The position numbers were made by a program, and so were the translations under genes. From assembly GCF_037646705.1 (NCBI RefSeq), contig NZ_JBBHER010000002.1, forward strand, positions 372,001-436,000: 64,000 bases of DNA, written 5' to 3'. Origin of the DNA: Pikeienuella litoralis. GTDB lineage: Bacteria > Pseudomonadota > Alphaproteobacteria > Rhodobacterales > Rhodobacteraceae. The notes beneath the pieces are model-generated. The model saw only the letters and a list, made by a program, of their open reading frames with translations. It was not told where the DNA came from and did no database searches. Below are positions 34,965 to 43,967 of this stretch, piece by piece (position 1 is the stretch's first letter; each line of letters starts with the position of its first letter).

Positions 34965-37115
34965 TCACCCGGCGCTCGGCGGCTCGCGGTCGATGGCGTG
35001 GATGCGCGGCGCCGGGTCGTTGGCGAGGCGCGCCTCGATCCGGGCCAGAAAGTCACGGCTGACCGGGTCGTCGCCGCGCAGCTCCACCGCGAGGCGGAAC
35101 GCCTCCGAGGCTTCGCGGAGCCTGCCGGCCGCAAAGAGATTGAAGCCGTTTTCGTAATGCGCGGCCCATTCGAAACCGGGCGCCTCGCCGGATTCGTCCA
35201 GCGGGGCCAGCAGCTCGTAGACCGCCACCGGCTCCTCCCTCCCTTTCACCCTGACGGTGTCGAGCGGGCGGGCCAGCATGTCGTATTTGACCAGCTCGTA
35301 GGTGTGCTGGCTGATCATGACGCCGGTGCCGAACTCCCGGTTCATCCCCTCCAGCCGCGCCGCCAGATTGACCGGATCGCCGATCACCGTGTAGTTCAGC
35401 CGCTCCGGGCTGCCGATATTGCCGACGACGACGCGGCCCGTGGTCATGCCGATGCGCAGCTTCAGCGCCGGCAGGCCGCGCTCGGCCCAATCTTCGCGGA
35501 GCCGCTCCATCGCGGCCTGGCAGTCCAGCGCGGCGCGGCAGGCCTGAAGAGGGTGGTCCTCGTCGAGCTTGGGCGCGCCCCAGAACGCCATCACGCCATC
35601 GCCGATGAATTTGTCGATCGTGCCGTGATGCGCCTTGATCGCCGTGCTCATCGCGCTGAAATATTCGCCGAGGACCGGGACGATCCGGTGGCCGAGGCGC
35701 TCGGAGACGCTGGTGAAGCCCTGGAGATCCATGAACATGATGGTCAGCGTGCGCCGCTCTCCGCCGATCTCGGCGAGAACGCCCTGATGCAGCAGCATCC
35801 GGACCAGGTCGGTCGGGATGTAGCGGCGGAAGGAGGACAGCCCGCGGCTCATCTGCTCCACGGCGTCAGACAGCGCCGCCACCTCGATCAGCGGGCTCCT
35901 GACCGGGCGGACGTCGTCGAGGTTGAAGCTGGCGATCTTGCGGGTCTCCGCCACCAGGTTCTGCAGCGGCCGGACCAGAAGATAGCGTGAGACCAGAAGC
36001 GCGATCACGGTGACGAAGATCAGCGCGCCGATGACGATCAGAATGAGCCGGATGTAATTCTCGTAGATCGCCCCCATGAAATCCGCCTCAGGGATCAGGG
36101 TGCCGAGCAGCCAGCCTTCGCGCGCCGTCGGCGCGAGCGAGAGGAAGAACCGCTCGCCCTCCGCGTTGGTCACGGTGGTCTGGAGGCGCTCGTTCACATC
36201 GGCGAAGACGACATGGTTCGCGGTCAGCCCGGTCTGCGCGAGGCGGAGCATCGGGTGCCGGCTTTGCGAGAGCGGCGTCAGCGCCGCGTCGGAGGAGAGC
36301 GGGTGCTGATCGACCAGCTCGCCCGGATCGGAAAAGGCGATGAGGCCGCCCCGCCGGTCGATCAGGAACGCGGCGCCGCTGCGCACGGTCGGCAGCTCCG
36401 CGAGGTAATTCGAGATCTGATCCAGCTCGATCGCGATGGAGATGACGCCGATCAGCGGCCCGGCGCCCGGCGCGCTCAGCGTGATCGCCGTGTTGAGGCC
36501 GGGTTTTCGCGAATCGCTGAAGATGTAGATGTCCGTCCAGATATCCCGCCCCGGCGACTGGAGCGCCTTGACATACCAGGCGCGGCCGGGGGCGTAGTAA
36601 TCGTTGGTCTCCCGGTCGATTGCGGTCTGGCTGACGCGGCCTTCGTCCTCCACCACATGGGTCTCGGCGCGATCGGCCTCCGCGCGCACGGGGTCCCAGC
36701 GGCTTTCGACCAGGCGGAGGCTGTCGTCTCCCCGGCGCTGGGCCCCGAAGAAATCGCCGTTCGGCGCGCCGAAGCTCACCCAGGAGAAATGCGGGTTCGC
36801 CTTCAGGAACGCGAGGAAGAGCCGCTCGCGGCTGGCCGCGTCGTTGATGTCGATCACGTGGTCGCGGAGCGTGTCGTGAAGGGCGGCCTGGGCGGCGGCG
36901 GCGGAGCTGAAGAGCGCGGCGACCTCGCGGTTGACGCCGCCGATGATCTCGCCGTTGAGCTGGCCGGCGATGTCGGAGACGTTCTCGCGGCTGACCATCA
37001 GCCAGGGCAGGTGAACCGCCGCCGATGTCAGCGCGACCGTGCCGATCAGGATCGCGATCAGGCTGATCTTGAGCGAGATCCGGCCGTGTCGTCGTGGTTG
37101 CGTTGTCGCCGTCAT
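34965..37115 (-). CDS. Membrane adenylate cyclase with dCache sensor and HAMP
   Basis: 716 residues: helix at about 14-34, a large periplasmic dCache-type domain (about 35-345), helix at about 352-375, HAMP, then a class III cyclase domain (about 455-640) and a short TPR-like tail. Cyclase residues are complete: metal Asp in IMFMDLQGFTS and FIGDGVMAFWG, the Lys of TIDKFIGD and the Asp of YTVIGDPVNLAARLEG (Lys/Asp pair means ATP, not GTP), and the transition-state Asn/Arg in VNLAAR. Product is therefore probably cAMP made in response to a periplasmic ligand. It is convergent with the ATP-grasp/MFS/binding-protein unit and divergent from glutamate dehydrogenase. Confidence 0.9.
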   Translation of the reverse strand: MTATTQPRRHGRISLKISLIAILIGTVALTSAAVHLPWLMVSRENVSDIAGQLNGEIIGGVNREVAALFSSAAAAQAALHDTLRDHVIDINDAASRERLFLAFLKANPHFSWVSFGAPNGDFFGAQRRGDDSLRLVESRWDPVRAEADRAETHVVEDEGRVSQTAIDRETNDYYAPGRAWYVKALQSPGRDIWTDIYIFSDSRKPGLNTAITLSAPGAGPLIGVISIAIELDQISNYLAELPTVRSGAAFLIDRRGGLIAFSDPGELVDQHPLSSDAALTPLSQSRHPMLRLAQTGLTANHVVFADVNERLQTTVTNAEGERFFLSLAPTAREGWLLGTLIPEADFMGAIYENYIRLILIVIGALIFVTVIALLVSRYLLVRPLQNLVAETRKIASFNLDDVRPVRSPLIEVAALSDAVEQMSRGLSSFRRYIPTDLVRMLLHQGVLAEIGGERRTLTIMFMDLQGFTSVSERLGHRIVPVLGEYFSAMSTAIKAHHGTIDKFIGDGVMAFWGAPKLDEDHPLQACRAALDCQAAMERLREDWAERGLPALKLRIGMTTGRVVVGNIGSPERLNYTVIGDPVNLAARLEGMNREFGTGVMISQHTYELVKYDMLARPLDTVRVKGREEPVAVYELLAPLDESGEAPGFEWAAHYENGFNLFAAGRLREASEAFRLAVELRGDDPVSRDFLARIEARLANDPAPRIHAIDREPPSAG

Positions 37116-37196
37116 GAATTCACGTCGCGCCCCTCATCGCTCTCGTTCGCAAAGACGGAGCGTTCCGATCCGCTCGTCTGAGCCATGGAATATACT

Positions 37197-37219
37197 ATTC
37201 ATGTCATCAATGTGTGAAT
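37197..37219. promoter_or_regulatory. Inverted repeat in the cyclase/gdhA divergent promoter region
   Basis: ATTCA (37197-37201) and TGAAT (37215-37219) flank TGTCATCAATGTG in an A/T-rich stretch between the two divergent genes. Possible operator; it does not match the CRP consensus well enough to name it. Confidence 0.25.
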
Positions 37220-37335
37220 CCGATATGTCGTGAAACACGGATGAAGCCGGCTCTTCATTATTGGGATACACATGTGGTCTAATGCGGTGCGATCGCGTCG
37301 CAGCGCGCGGCCAGAGGGGAAAGGAAATATCTCAG

Positions 37336-38754
37336 ATGTTGGAATCAACGACCGAGCCGAGCTTCCGTCAATCCGTCGACATGATGTTCACGCACGCAGC
37401 GTCGCTGCTGGATCTTTCACCGGGGCTGGAGGAGAAGATCCGCGTCTGCAACTCCACCTATACGGTGCGATTCGGCGTGCGCCTGCGCGGGGCCATCCAC
37501 ACCTTCACCGGCTATCGCTCCGTCCATTCGGAGCATATGGAGCCCACCAAGGGCGGAATCCGCTACGCGATGAGCGTCAATCAGGATGAGGTCGAGGCGC
37601 TCGCGGCGCTGATGACCTATAAATGCGCGCTGGTCGAGGCGCCCTTCGGCGGCGCCAAGGGCGGGCTTCGCATCAACCCGGCCGACTGGGAGGAGGACGA
37701 GCTGGAGCGGATCACCCGCCGCTTCGCCTATGAGCTGATCAAGCGCGATCTGATCCATCCGAGCCAGAACGTGCCGGCGCCCGACATGGGCACCGGGGAG
37801 CGGGAGATGGCCTGGATCGCCGACCAGTTCGCGCGGATGAACACGACCGAGATCGACTCCCGCGCCTGCGTCACCGGCAAGCCGCTGACGGCGAACGGCA
37901 TCGCCGGGCGGGTCGAGGCGACGGGGCGCGGCGTGCAATACGCGCTTCAGGAATTCTTCCGCCACGCCGAGGACGTGGCGAAATCCCGGCTGACCGGCGG
38001 GCTCTCCGGCAAGCGGATCATCATTCAGGGCCTCGGGAATGTCGGCTATCACGCCGCCAAGTTCCTGTCGGAGGAGGACGACTGCAAGATCATCGGGATC
38101 GTCGAGCGCGATGGCGCGCTGCATGATCCGGCCGGATTGCCGGTCGAGAAGGTCCGCCAGCATCTGATGGAGCACGGCGGCGTGCGCGGGTTCCCCGGCG
38201 CCGCCTATGTCGCCGACGGCGCGGCGATGATGGAGGAGGAGTGCGACATCCTGATCCCCGCGGCGTTCGAGGCGGCGATCAATCTCTCCAACGCCGATCG
38301 GATCAAGGCCGGGGTCATCATCGAGGCCGCGAACGGCCCGGTGACGGCCGGAGCGGACGAGATTCTGCGCAAGAAGGGCGTGCTGATCATCCCGGACATG
38401 TACGCGAACGCGGGCGGCGTGACCGTCAGCTATTTCGAGTGGGTGAAGAACCTCAGCCATATCCGCTTCGGCCGGATGCAGCGCCGGCAGGAAGAGGCCC
38501 GAAACCGGCTCCTGATCGACGAGATCGAGCGGATCACCGGCAGCAAGGTCTCGGACGCGTTCCGCGAGAAATACACCGCGGGCGCGGATGAGCTGACGCT
38601 GGTGCGCTCCGGCCTCGAGGACACGATGCGGGGCGCGTATCAGTCGATGGCGGAGGTCTGGCGCGCGCGTCCGGAGGCGCGCGACCTGCGGACCTCGGCC
38701 TATCTGGTCTCGATCGGCCGGGTCGCCGCCGCCTATCGCTCGCTCGGGCTCTGA
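37336..38754 (+). CDS. gdhA: Glu/Leu/Phe/Val-type glutamate dehydrogenase
   Basis: Reversible oxidative deamination of glutamate to 2-oxoglutarate and ammonia. 472 residues. Substrate-domain lysines in GYRSVHSEHMEPTKGGIRY and EAPFGGAKGGL (about 77-118); catalytic Asp region PAPDMGTGEREMAWI (about 152); Rossmann loop IIQGLGNVGYHAAKF (about 233); then NGPVTAGADEIL and IPDMYANAGGVTVSYFEW. Cofactor (NAD or NADP) is not certain. ATG 37336 was chosen because the family N-terminus starts there and AAGGA lies upstream. Confidence 0.93.
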   Translation: MLESTTEPSFRQSVDMMFTHAASLLDLSPGLEEKIRVCNSTYTVRFGVRLRGAIHTFTGYRSVHSEHMEPTKGGIRYAMSVNQDEVEALAALMTYKCALVEAPFGGAKGGLRINPADWEEDELERITRRFAYELIKRDLIHPSQNVPAPDMGTGEREMAWIADQFARMNTTEIDSRACVTGKPLTANGIAGRVEATGRGVQYALQEFFRHAEDVAKSRLTGGLSGKRIIIQGLGNVGYHAAKFLSEEDDCKIIGIVERDGALHDPAGLPVEKVRQHLMEHGGVRGFPGAAYVADGAAMMEEECDILIPAAFEAAINLSNADRIKAGVIIEAANGPVTAGADEILRKKGVLIIPDMYANAGGVTVSYFEWVKNLSHIRFGRMQRRQEEARNRLLIDEIERITGSKVSDAFREKYTAGADELTLVRSGLEDTMRGAYQSMAEVWRARPEARDLRTSAYLVSIGRVAAAYRSLGL

Positions 38755-38811
38755 GCGGGCGCGGCGTCATCGGGCTGGTCACGGTTGGCGCGGCGGCGTA
38801 TAGAAGAGCCC

Positions 38812-39015
38812 ATGTCCCTGGTGCTTTTCTATATGGCCGCCGGCGCCTGCTTCGTGGTCCTCGCGGTGCTGATGTTCGGCGTGCTCTGCTTTGCGCGCGG
38901 GGGCGAATTCAACCGCAAATACGCCAACAAGATCATGCGGCTGCGCATCCTCACGCAGGCGATCGCGGTGGCGCTGATTCTCGCCGCCGTGCTGACGGCC
39001 CAGATGGGGGCCTAG
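38812..39015 (+). CDS. Twin transmembrane helix small protein (HIG1-like)
   Basis: 67 residues: helix at about 3-29 (LVLFYMAAGACFVVLAVLMF), a basic loop with GGEFNRKYANKIMRLRI, and a second helix at about 46-66. This matches the twin-helix small protein/HIG1-like family, whose mitochondrial relatives help assemble respiratory complexes. It sits five bases before the cobalamin adenosyltransferase gene and upstream of etfBA, a conserved alphaproteobacterial order. Confidence 0.85.
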   Translation: MSLVLFYMAAGACFVVLAVLMFGVLCFARGGEFNRKYANKIMRLRILTQAIAVALILAAVLTAQMGA

Positions 39016-39020
39016 GCGCC

Positions 39021-39593
39021 ATGGTGGTTCTCAACCGGATCTACACCCGCACCGGCGATGGCGGCGACACCGCGCTCGGCGATGGCGCCAGAACCCCCAA
39101 ACACGCGCTTCGCGTCTCCGCCTACGGCACGTCGGACGAGACGAACGCGGCGGTCGGCCTCGCCCGGCTGCACGCGGAGGGGGAGATGGATGCGGCGCTC
39201 GCCCGGATCCAGAACGACCTGTTCGATCTCGGGGCGGACCTTTGCGTCCCCGATCTCGCCGGCGACGCCGAGGCGAAGCATCCGCGGCTCCGGATGAGCG
39301 CAAGCCAGGTGGAGCGGCTCGAAGCGGAGATCGACGAGATGAACGCGGCGCTCTCGCCGCTCCGGAGCTTCATATTGCCGGGCGGCTCGCCGCTCGCGGC
39401 GCATCTTCATCTCTGCCGCACCGTGTGCCGCAGGGCGGAGCGGCTGACGACCGAGCTGGCCGCCGCGGAGGAGGTGAACGCCTCCGCGCTCAAATATCTC
39501 AATCGGCTTTCCGACTGGTTTTTCGTCGCGGCCCGCGCCGCGAACGGGAACGGCGCCGGCGATGTGCTTTGGGTTCCCGGGGCGAATCGCTGA
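39021..39593 (+). CDS. Cob(I)yrinic acid a,c-diamide adenosyltransferase (PduO type)
   Basis: Transfers adenosine from ATP to cob(I)alamin, making the coenzyme for mutases. 190 residues. PduO-type ATP-binding N-terminus VLNRIYTRTGDGGDTALGDG, then GTSDETNAAVGLAR (about 33-46), and the C-terminal helix CRRAERLTTELAAAEEVNASALKYLNRLSDWFF (overlapping parts) with the conserved Arg and Asn/Asp residues. Operonic with the twin-helix gene. Confidence 0.95.
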   Translation: MVVLNRIYTRTGDGGDTALGDGARTPKHALRVSAYGTSDETNAAVGLARLHAEGEMDAALARIQNDLFDLGADLCVPDLAGDAEAKHPRLRMSASQVERLEAEIDEMNAALSPLRSFILPGGSPLAAHLHLCRTVCRRAERLTTELAAAEEVNASALKYLNRLSDWFFVAARAANGNGAGDVLWVPGANR

Positions 39594-39731
39594 CGCCCGC
39601 GTCTGGCCGGCGAGCGGAGCCCGGTTTTCCGCTCAGGGCTGTTTTCATTTCCGTCGCCCGGCCTGGATGAGCGCGGAGCGGCGCCGCGCCTCTCGCGATC
39701 GCGCCGGGGTTCGGCGGGCCGCGCGGGGCGG

Positions 39732-42020
39732 ATGAGACTGAAGAGAGGGACGATTTTGACCCGTACCGGATCGGCCCGGCGCATATGCGCGGCGGCGGCG
39801 TTTTTTCTCCTGATGCTGGCGGCGGCTTTCATGGCGGCGGCCCCCGCGCGCGCTCAGGCGCCCGCGCCGGCTGAGGCGGCGGAGGGCGCGCTGCCGCCGG
39901 ACGAGGCGCGGCTGCTCGCCGATCTTCTGAAGGATGACGACAAGCGCGCCGCGCTGATCGCGCAGCTGGAGCGCGCGGGCGGGGGCGCGCCGGCCGGCGA
40001 GGAGGGCGCGAAGGCGGCCGAGCTTTCCACCGGCGCGCGCATCGCCGAATGGAGCGCCGGCGCGGCCCAGGATCTCGCGGACGGGTTCGCCGCGCTCCGC
40101 GATCTTGCGGTCGCGGCGCCGGCCGCGTTCTCGCGGCTTTCGCTGGAGGAGATCGACCAGTTGTTCGGGGCGCTGCGCGATCTGGCGCTGGTGATCGCGG
40201 TGACGGTGGTCGCCCTCGCGCTGCTTCGGTTCTGGCTCGGGCGGGTCTATCGGCGCCTTGGCGCCCGGGCGCATGACGGCGGCGCGGCGCGGGTTCTGGC
40301 GGTTCTGGCGGCGATGGCGGCGATGGACGCGGCCGCGGTTCTGGCGGCGATGGCCGCGGGCTATGTCGCGGCGCTGGCCTTCGCGGGCGCATCCGGCGGG
40401 GTCGGCGTGCGCCAGGCGCTCTATCTGAACGCCTTCGCCGTGGTCGGGCTGATCAATGTGGCGATTCGCGCGGTCCTCTCCCCGTCGACGCCCACGCTCC
40501 GCCTCGTCGCGATCCCCGATCGCGGCGCGCGGGCGATGGCGATCTGGTTCGGGGTGGTCGCGGGGGTGCTCGGATATGGTCAGCTTCTTCTCGCGCCGAT
40601 CGCGGCGCGGCTGATCTCGGCCCAGGCGGGGGCGGGGGTCTCCACCATTCTGGCGCTGCTGGCGATCCTGATCGTCGCCGGGCTGACGCTTTACGGGCGC
40701 CGGCCGGTGGCGGCCTGGCTCTCCGGCGGGAGGGAGAGGCGCGGCGCCGCGGCGCTCCTGATCGCCAACTGGCATATCCCGGCGCTGCTGTATCTGGTCG
40801 GGCTCTTTCTCGTCGTCGCGGCGCGCCCGGACGGCGTGTTCTGGCCGGTGCTGATCCGCTCGGCCGAGGTGCTGGGCGCGGTCGTCGTCGGCGTGGTCGC
40901 ATCGGGCGCGATCACGCGCGCGATCGCGCACGGCGTCCGCCTGCCGGAGTCCGTGCGCGCGCGCCTTCCCCTGCTGGAGCGACGGCTGAACGGGTTCGTC
41001 CCGCGCGCGCTCTGGCTGATCCGGCTCTTGATCGCCATCGCCGTCGTCGGCTTCGCGGTGGACGCGCTCGGCCTTTTCGACATCAGGGGCTGGCTGGAGA
41101 CCGGCTCCGGCGGCGCGATTCTGAACATGTTCTTCTCCGTCGCGGTGATCGCGGTGATCGCCTTCGCGCTCTGGGTCGCGCTGGCCTCCTGGGTGGATTT
41201 CCGGCTGAACCCCGAATTCGGGCGGAAGGCCACGGCGCGCGAGATGACGCTGCTGTCGCTCCTGAGGAACGCCGCCACGGTGGTGATCATGGTGCTGACG
41301 CTGATGTTCGCGCTCTCGGAGATCGGCGTGAACATCGCGCCGCTGATCGCGTCGGCCGGGGTCTTCGGCCTCGCCATCGGCTTTGGCGCGCAGAAATTGG
41401 TGCAGGACATCATCACCGGCGTCTTCATCCAGTTCGAGAACGCGATGAATGTCGGCGACGTGGTGACGCTGAACGGCACGACCGGCGTGGTGGAGAAGCT
41501 GACGATCCGCTCGGTCAGTCTCCGGGCCGTCGACGGGTGCTTTCACATCATCCCGTTCTCTTCGGTCGACATGGTCTCCAACTACATGCGCGAATACGGG
41601 TATTTCGTCTGCGACATGGGCATCGCCTATCGGGAGAACGTCTCGGAGGCGAAACAGGCGATGCATGACGCCTTCACCGAGCTGATGGAGAACCCCGCGC
41701 TGGAGCCGGCCATCCTCGGCGGGCTGGAATGGTCCGGCCTTCAGGAGCTGGCCGACAGCAAGGTTGTCCTCCGGGCGCGGATCAAATGCGCGCCGGGCAT
41801 GCAATGGGCCGTCGGGCGCGGCTATAACGAGGTCGCGAAGCGGATCTTCGACGAGCGGGGCATCGAGATCGCCTTTCCCCACCAGACGATCTATTTCGGC
41901 GTGGACAAGAACGGCGACGCGCCGCCGGTGCATGTCGTCTCGCGCGCGCCGCTCGAGCCTCCGGCGGGAAAAGCCGGCGGCGACGGTGCGGATTCGGCTT
42001 CGACGGCGAAAGAGGGCTGA
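39732..42020 (+). CDS. Large MscS-family mechanosensitive channel
   Basis: 762 residues. An N-terminal signal-like segment (FFLLMLAAAFMAAAPARAQA) is followed by a periplasmic Ala-rich region to about 130. A series of membrane helices (about nine to eleven) precedes the MscS pore/beta domain near 520-620: IGFGAQKLVQDIITGVFIQF with NVGDVVTLNGTTGVVEKLTIRS, then the cytoplasmic vestibule. The length is like YbdG/MscK-type rather than MscS itself. The start is uncertain: a TTG at about 39756 with GAGAGGGA upstream would also fit. It separates the adenosyltransferase from etfB, which are often neighbours. Confidence 0.9.
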   Translation: MRLKRGTILTRTGSARRICAAAAFFLLMLAAAFMAAAPARAQAPAPAEAAEGALPPDEARLLADLLKDDDKRAALIAQLERAGGGAPAGEEGAKAAELSTGARIAEWSAGAAQDLADGFAALRDLAVAAPAAFSRLSLEEIDQLFGALRDLALVIAVTVVALALLRFWLGRVYRRLGARAHDGGAARVLAVLAAMAAMDAAAVLAAMAAGYVAALAFAGASGGVGVRQALYLNAFAVVGLINVAIRAVLSPSTPTLRLVAIPDRGARAMAIWFGVVAGVLGYGQLLLAPIAARLISAQAGAGVSTILALLAILIVAGLTLYGRRPVAAWLSGGRERRGAAALLIANWHIPALLYLVGLFLVVAARPDGVFWPVLIRSAEVLGAVVVGVVASGAITRAIAHGVRLPESVRARLPLLERRLNGFVPRALWLIRLLIAIAVVGFAVDALGLFDIRGWLETGSGGAILNMFFSVAVIAVIAFALWVALASWVDFRLNPEFGRKATAREMTLLSLLRNAATVVIMVLTLMFALSEIGVNIAPLIASAGVFGLAIGFGAQKLVQDIITGVFIQFENAMNVGDVVTLNGTTGVVEKLTIRSVSLRAVDGCFHIIPFSSVDMVSNYMREYGYFVCDMGIAYRENVSEAKQAMHDAFTELMENPALEPAILGGLEWSGLQELADSKVVLRARIKCAPGMQWAVGRGYNEVAKRIFDERGIEIAFPHQTIYFGVDKNGDAPPVHVVSRAPLEPPAGKAGGDGADSASTAKEG

Positions 42021-42203
42021 ATTGACCCTTGCGTCAACGCCAATTTATAAGGCGCGTGAACCGGATTTCGGCGGCGGAGTGGCCCGGGCGCCGGATTCAG
42101 ACGATGACCTGAACGTGGATCGGGCGTAGAACCCCGCTGAGTGAATCGCCCGTCCGGCCGTTCTCATGGCCGACCCGTGAACCGCAATATGGAGAGACGC
42201 GCA

Positions 42204-42965
42204 ATGAAGGTGCTTGTGCCTGTTAAACGCGTGATCGACTACAACGTGAAAGTCCGAGTGAAGTCGGACGGCACCGGAGTCGATCTCGCCAACGTCAAGA
42301 TGTCGATGAACCCTTTCGACGAGATCGCCGTCGAGGAGGCGATCCGGCTGCGCGAAGCGGGGCGGGCCGAGGAGGTCGTCGCCGTCTCCATTGGCGTGAA
42401 ACAGGCGCAGGAAACCCTTCGCACCGCGCTGGCGATGGGCGCCGACCGGGCGATCCTGATCGTCGCGACCGATGACGTGAACACCGATATCGAGCCGCTC
42501 GCGGTGGCGAAGCTGCTGAAGGCGGTGGTCGACGAGGAGAAGCCGGATCTCGTGCTCTGCGGGAAACAGGCGATCGACAACGACATGAACGCGACCGGGC
42601 AGATGCTCGCGGCGCTTCTCGGCTGGTCGCAGGCGACCTTCGCCTCCAAGGTGGAGCTCGACGGCGACAGCGCGACGGTGACGCGCGAAGTCGACGGCGG
42701 GTTGCAGACCATCAAGGTGAAGACGCCGGCGATCATCTCCGTCGATCTGCGGCTGAACGAGCCGCGCTACGCGTCGCTCCCGAACATCATGAAGGCGAAG
42801 AAAAAGCCGCTCGACACGAAGACGCCGGAAGATTTCGGCGTCGACGTGGCGCCGCGGCTCACCGTCGTGAAGACGACCGAGCCCGCCGCCCGCAAGGCCG
42901 GCGTCATGGTCGCGGATGTGGCCGAACTGGTCTCGAAGCTGAAAAACGAAGCGGGGGTGCTCTGA
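42204..42965 (+). CDS. etfB: Electron transfer flavoprotein beta subunit
   Basis: 253 residues. Accepts electrons from acyl-CoA and other dehydrogenases together with EtfA, passing them to ETF-quinone oxidoreductase. Conserved MKVLVPVKRVIDYNVKVRVK, NPFDEIAVEEAIRLRE (about 38), and the AMP-binding CGKQAIDNDMNATGQMLAALLGW (overlapping pieces, about 121-143). The recognition-loop motif LPNIMKAKKKPL near 200 is present. The ATG has GGAGAG upstream. Stop overlaps the etfA start (TGATGG). Confidence 0.97.
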   Translation: MKVLVPVKRVIDYNVKVRVKSDGTGVDLANVKMSMNPFDEIAVEEAIRLREAGRAEEVVAVSIGVKQAQETLRTALAMGADRAILIVATDDVNTDIEPLAVAKLLKAVVDEEKPDLVLCGKQAIDNDMNATGQMLAALLGWSQATFASKVELDGDSATVTREVDGGLQTIKVKTPAIISVDLRLNEPRYASLPNIMKAKKKPLDTKTPEDFGVDVAPRLTVVKTTEPAARKAGVMVADVAELVSKLKNEAGVL

Positions 42966-43894
42966 TGGCTGTTCTTCTTCTCGCGGAAGTCACCAATGGC
43001 GAGCTTGGCCTCGACGCGACCGCGAAGGCGGTGACGGCGGTGAAGCCGCTCGGCGAGGTCACGCTGCTCTGCGCCGGCGCGAGCGCCGCGAAGGCCGCCG
43101 AAGCCGCGGCGACGATCGACGGCGTGACCAAGGTGCTGGTCGCCGAGGATTCTTCTCTCGGCCATCGCCTCGCGGAGCCGACCGCGGCGCTGATCGTCTC
43201 TCTCGCCGGCGAGTACGAGCATATCTGCGCGCCGGCGACGACCGATGCGAAGAACATCCTCCCGCGCGTCGCGGCGCTGCTCGACGTGATGGTGATCTCC
43301 GATGTCTCCGCCGTCCTCGACGCCGAGACGTTCGAGCGGCCGGTCTACGCCGGAAATGCGGTCCAGACGGTGAAGTCGGGCGATGCGAAGAAGGTCTTCT
43401 CGATCCGGAGCTCGGCCTTCGAGGCGGCGGGAACCGGCGGCTCGGCCGCGGTCGAGACGGTCTCCGTCGGCGAGAATCCGGGCCTTTCCGAATGGGTCGA
43501 GGACTCGATGGCGTCGAGCGACCGGCCCGAGCTGACCTCGGCGAAGATCGTGATCTCCGGCGGGCGCGGCATGGGCTCGAAGGAGAATTTCGCCATCATC
43601 GAGCGGGTCGCGGACAAGCTGGGCGCCGCCGTCGGCGCCTCGCGCGCGGCGGTCGATTCGGGCTTTGCGCCGAACGACTGGCAGGTCGGACAGACCGGCA
43701 AGGTCGTGGCGCCCGAGCTTTACATCGCGGTCGGGATCTCCGGCGCGATCCAGCATCTCGCCGGGATGAAGGACTCGAAGGTGATCGTCGCGATCAACAA
43801 GGACGAGGAGGCGCCGATCTTCCAGGTGGCCGATTACGGCCTCGTCGCCGATCTCTTCAAGGCGATCCCGGAACTGGAGGAGGCGCTCGGCTGA
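42965..43894 (+). CDS. etfA: Electron transfer flavoprotein alpha subunit
   Basis: 309 residues, FAD-bearing partner of EtfB. The FAD domain is intact: SGGRGMGSKENFAIIERVAD (about 198), GASRAAVDSGF, GQTGKVVAPELYIAVGISGA (about 243) and VAINKDEEAPIFQVADYGLV (about 278). Translation is coupled to etfB. A strong terminator follows after 24 bp. Confidence 0.97.
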   Translation: MAVLLLAEVTNGELGLDATAKAVTAVKPLGEVTLLCAGASAAKAAEAAATIDGVTKVLVAEDSSLGHRLAEPTAALIVSLAGEYEHICAPATTDAKNILPRVAALLDVMVISDVSAVLDAETFERPVYAGNAVQTVKSGDAKKVFSIRSSAFEAAGTGGSAAVETVSVGENPGLSEWVEDSMASSDRPELTSAKIVISGGRGMGSKENFAIIERVADKLGAAVGASRAAVDSGFAPNDWQVGQTGKVVAPELYIAVGISGAIQHLAGMKDSKVIVAINKDEEAPIFQVADYGLVADLFKAIPELEEALG

Positions 43895-43918
43895 GCTGGG
43901 CGCGACGGACGATGGAAA

Positions 43919-43951
43919 GCCGCCCCTGATCCGGGGGCGGCTTTTCTTATT
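43919..43951 (+). terminator. Rho-independent terminator after etfA
   Basis: Stem GCCGCCCC (43919-43926) / GGGGCGGC (43934-43941), 7-base loop, then TTTTCTTATT. Confidence 0.9.
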
Positions 43952-43967
43952 CGGATCTGTTCGGAGC

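Noticed and set aside
37197..37219. CRP-cAMP operator next to the adenylate cyclase gene
   Set aside because: The inverted repeat does not carry the TGTGA-N6-TCACA pattern; kept only as a generic inverted repeat.
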